NCBI GenBank assembly: GCA_029063085.1
Contig: JAIDOW010000031.1
Location: 2,936-45,312, forward strand
From: Lachnospiraceae bacterium
GTDB lineage: Bacteria > Bacillota > Clostridia > Lachnospirales > Lachnospiraceae
DNA length: 42,377 nucleotides
Direction of reading: 5' to 3'
Each line of letters begins with the position of its first letter. Positions within the stretch are counted from its first letter, which is position 1. Made by a program: the position numbers and the translations under genes. Of this stretch, positions 42,316 to 42,377 are shown piece by piece. The notes under the pieces were generated by a model. The model worked only from the letters and a program-made list of their open reading frames with translations, was not told where the DNA came from and did no database searches.

Positions 42316-42377
42316 ATGAGGGGTTGGTGGGGCTCGCTGTGGAGATATTACAGGATTCACGTTCCGTCCCCGCTTTC
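42316..42377 (+). CDS. Possible start of a gene cut by the window edge
   Basis: ATG at 42316 follows AAGAGGGA and is open to the end of the window (20 codons seen: Trp/Arg-rich start, MRGWWGSLWRYYRI). By position it could be the sensor kinase partner of the response regulator. Too little is visible to identify it. Confidence 0.35.
   Translation, partial: MRGWWGSLWRYYRIHVPSPL

Noticed and set aside
1-42377. tRNA, rRNA, integrase or attachment sites
   Set aside because: None were recognised when reading both strands; the accessory genes show no clear integration borders.

Overview
The window looks like chromosome from a Gram-positive, AT-leaning Clostridia, most likely a Lachnospiraceae gut-type organism. 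The main evidence is the Firmicute block hprK, ROK glucokinase, murB, rapZ, whiA and a Crh/HPr-like gene. An RsgI-type anti-sigma factor, a BlaI/M56 pair, MocR and DUF202 genes, strong Shine-Dalgarno sites and frequent consensus SigA-type promoters fit the same assignment. No rRNA, tRNA, CRISPR array, transposase or phage structural gene was seen.

Region 1 (1-11115) is the most unusual part: an apparently complete type I secretion operon. It holds a small unknown protein, a 1983-residue RTX protein, an HlyB-like ABC exporter whose C39-like domain lacks the catalytic Cys, an HlyD-like adaptor, and a signal-peptide-bearing protein with two TolC-like helical repeats but no visible outer-membrane barrel. 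The RTX protein joins an Mbeg1/DUF2974-like lipase domain, a first RTX patch, a Gly/Ser linker, an FrpC-like calcium module and four near-identical 501-bp tandem units. This suggests export of an RTX enzyme from a monoderm cell, with the TolC-like protein crossing the wall rather than an outer membrane.

Region 2 (11328-20495) is the conserved carbon-regulation and envelope block. It ends in a Crh-like protein (Glu15, Ser46) and two secondary genes, a FliD-C-like protein and a large Sel1/TPR protein. Region 3 (20609-27845) carries a MocR regulator, an AAA/DUF4143 ATPase, a MATE exporter preceded by a 16-bp hairpin, an XRE regulator divergent from two small genes across a perfect palindrome, and a two-gene ABC transporter led by a 43-codon ORF.

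Region 4 (28009-33667) has an SDR enzyme, a DUF202 membrane protein, and a metal module of a free HMA domain plus a P1B-type ATPase. A secreted His/Cys/Lys-rich protein follows. Converging on it is an ECF sigma factor with an RsgI-like anti-sigma factor that has a His-rich extracellular tail. Region 5 (33844-42377) holds a TetR/SDR operon with a 14+14 operator, glycerate kinase, an AEC carrier, a BlaI/M56 pair with four phased operator half-sites, a GNAT enzyme, an unknown 173-residue protein and an OmpR-type response regulator. A further gene starts at the right edge and is cut by it.

All functional calls come from reading motifs and gene order by eye; no database search was run.
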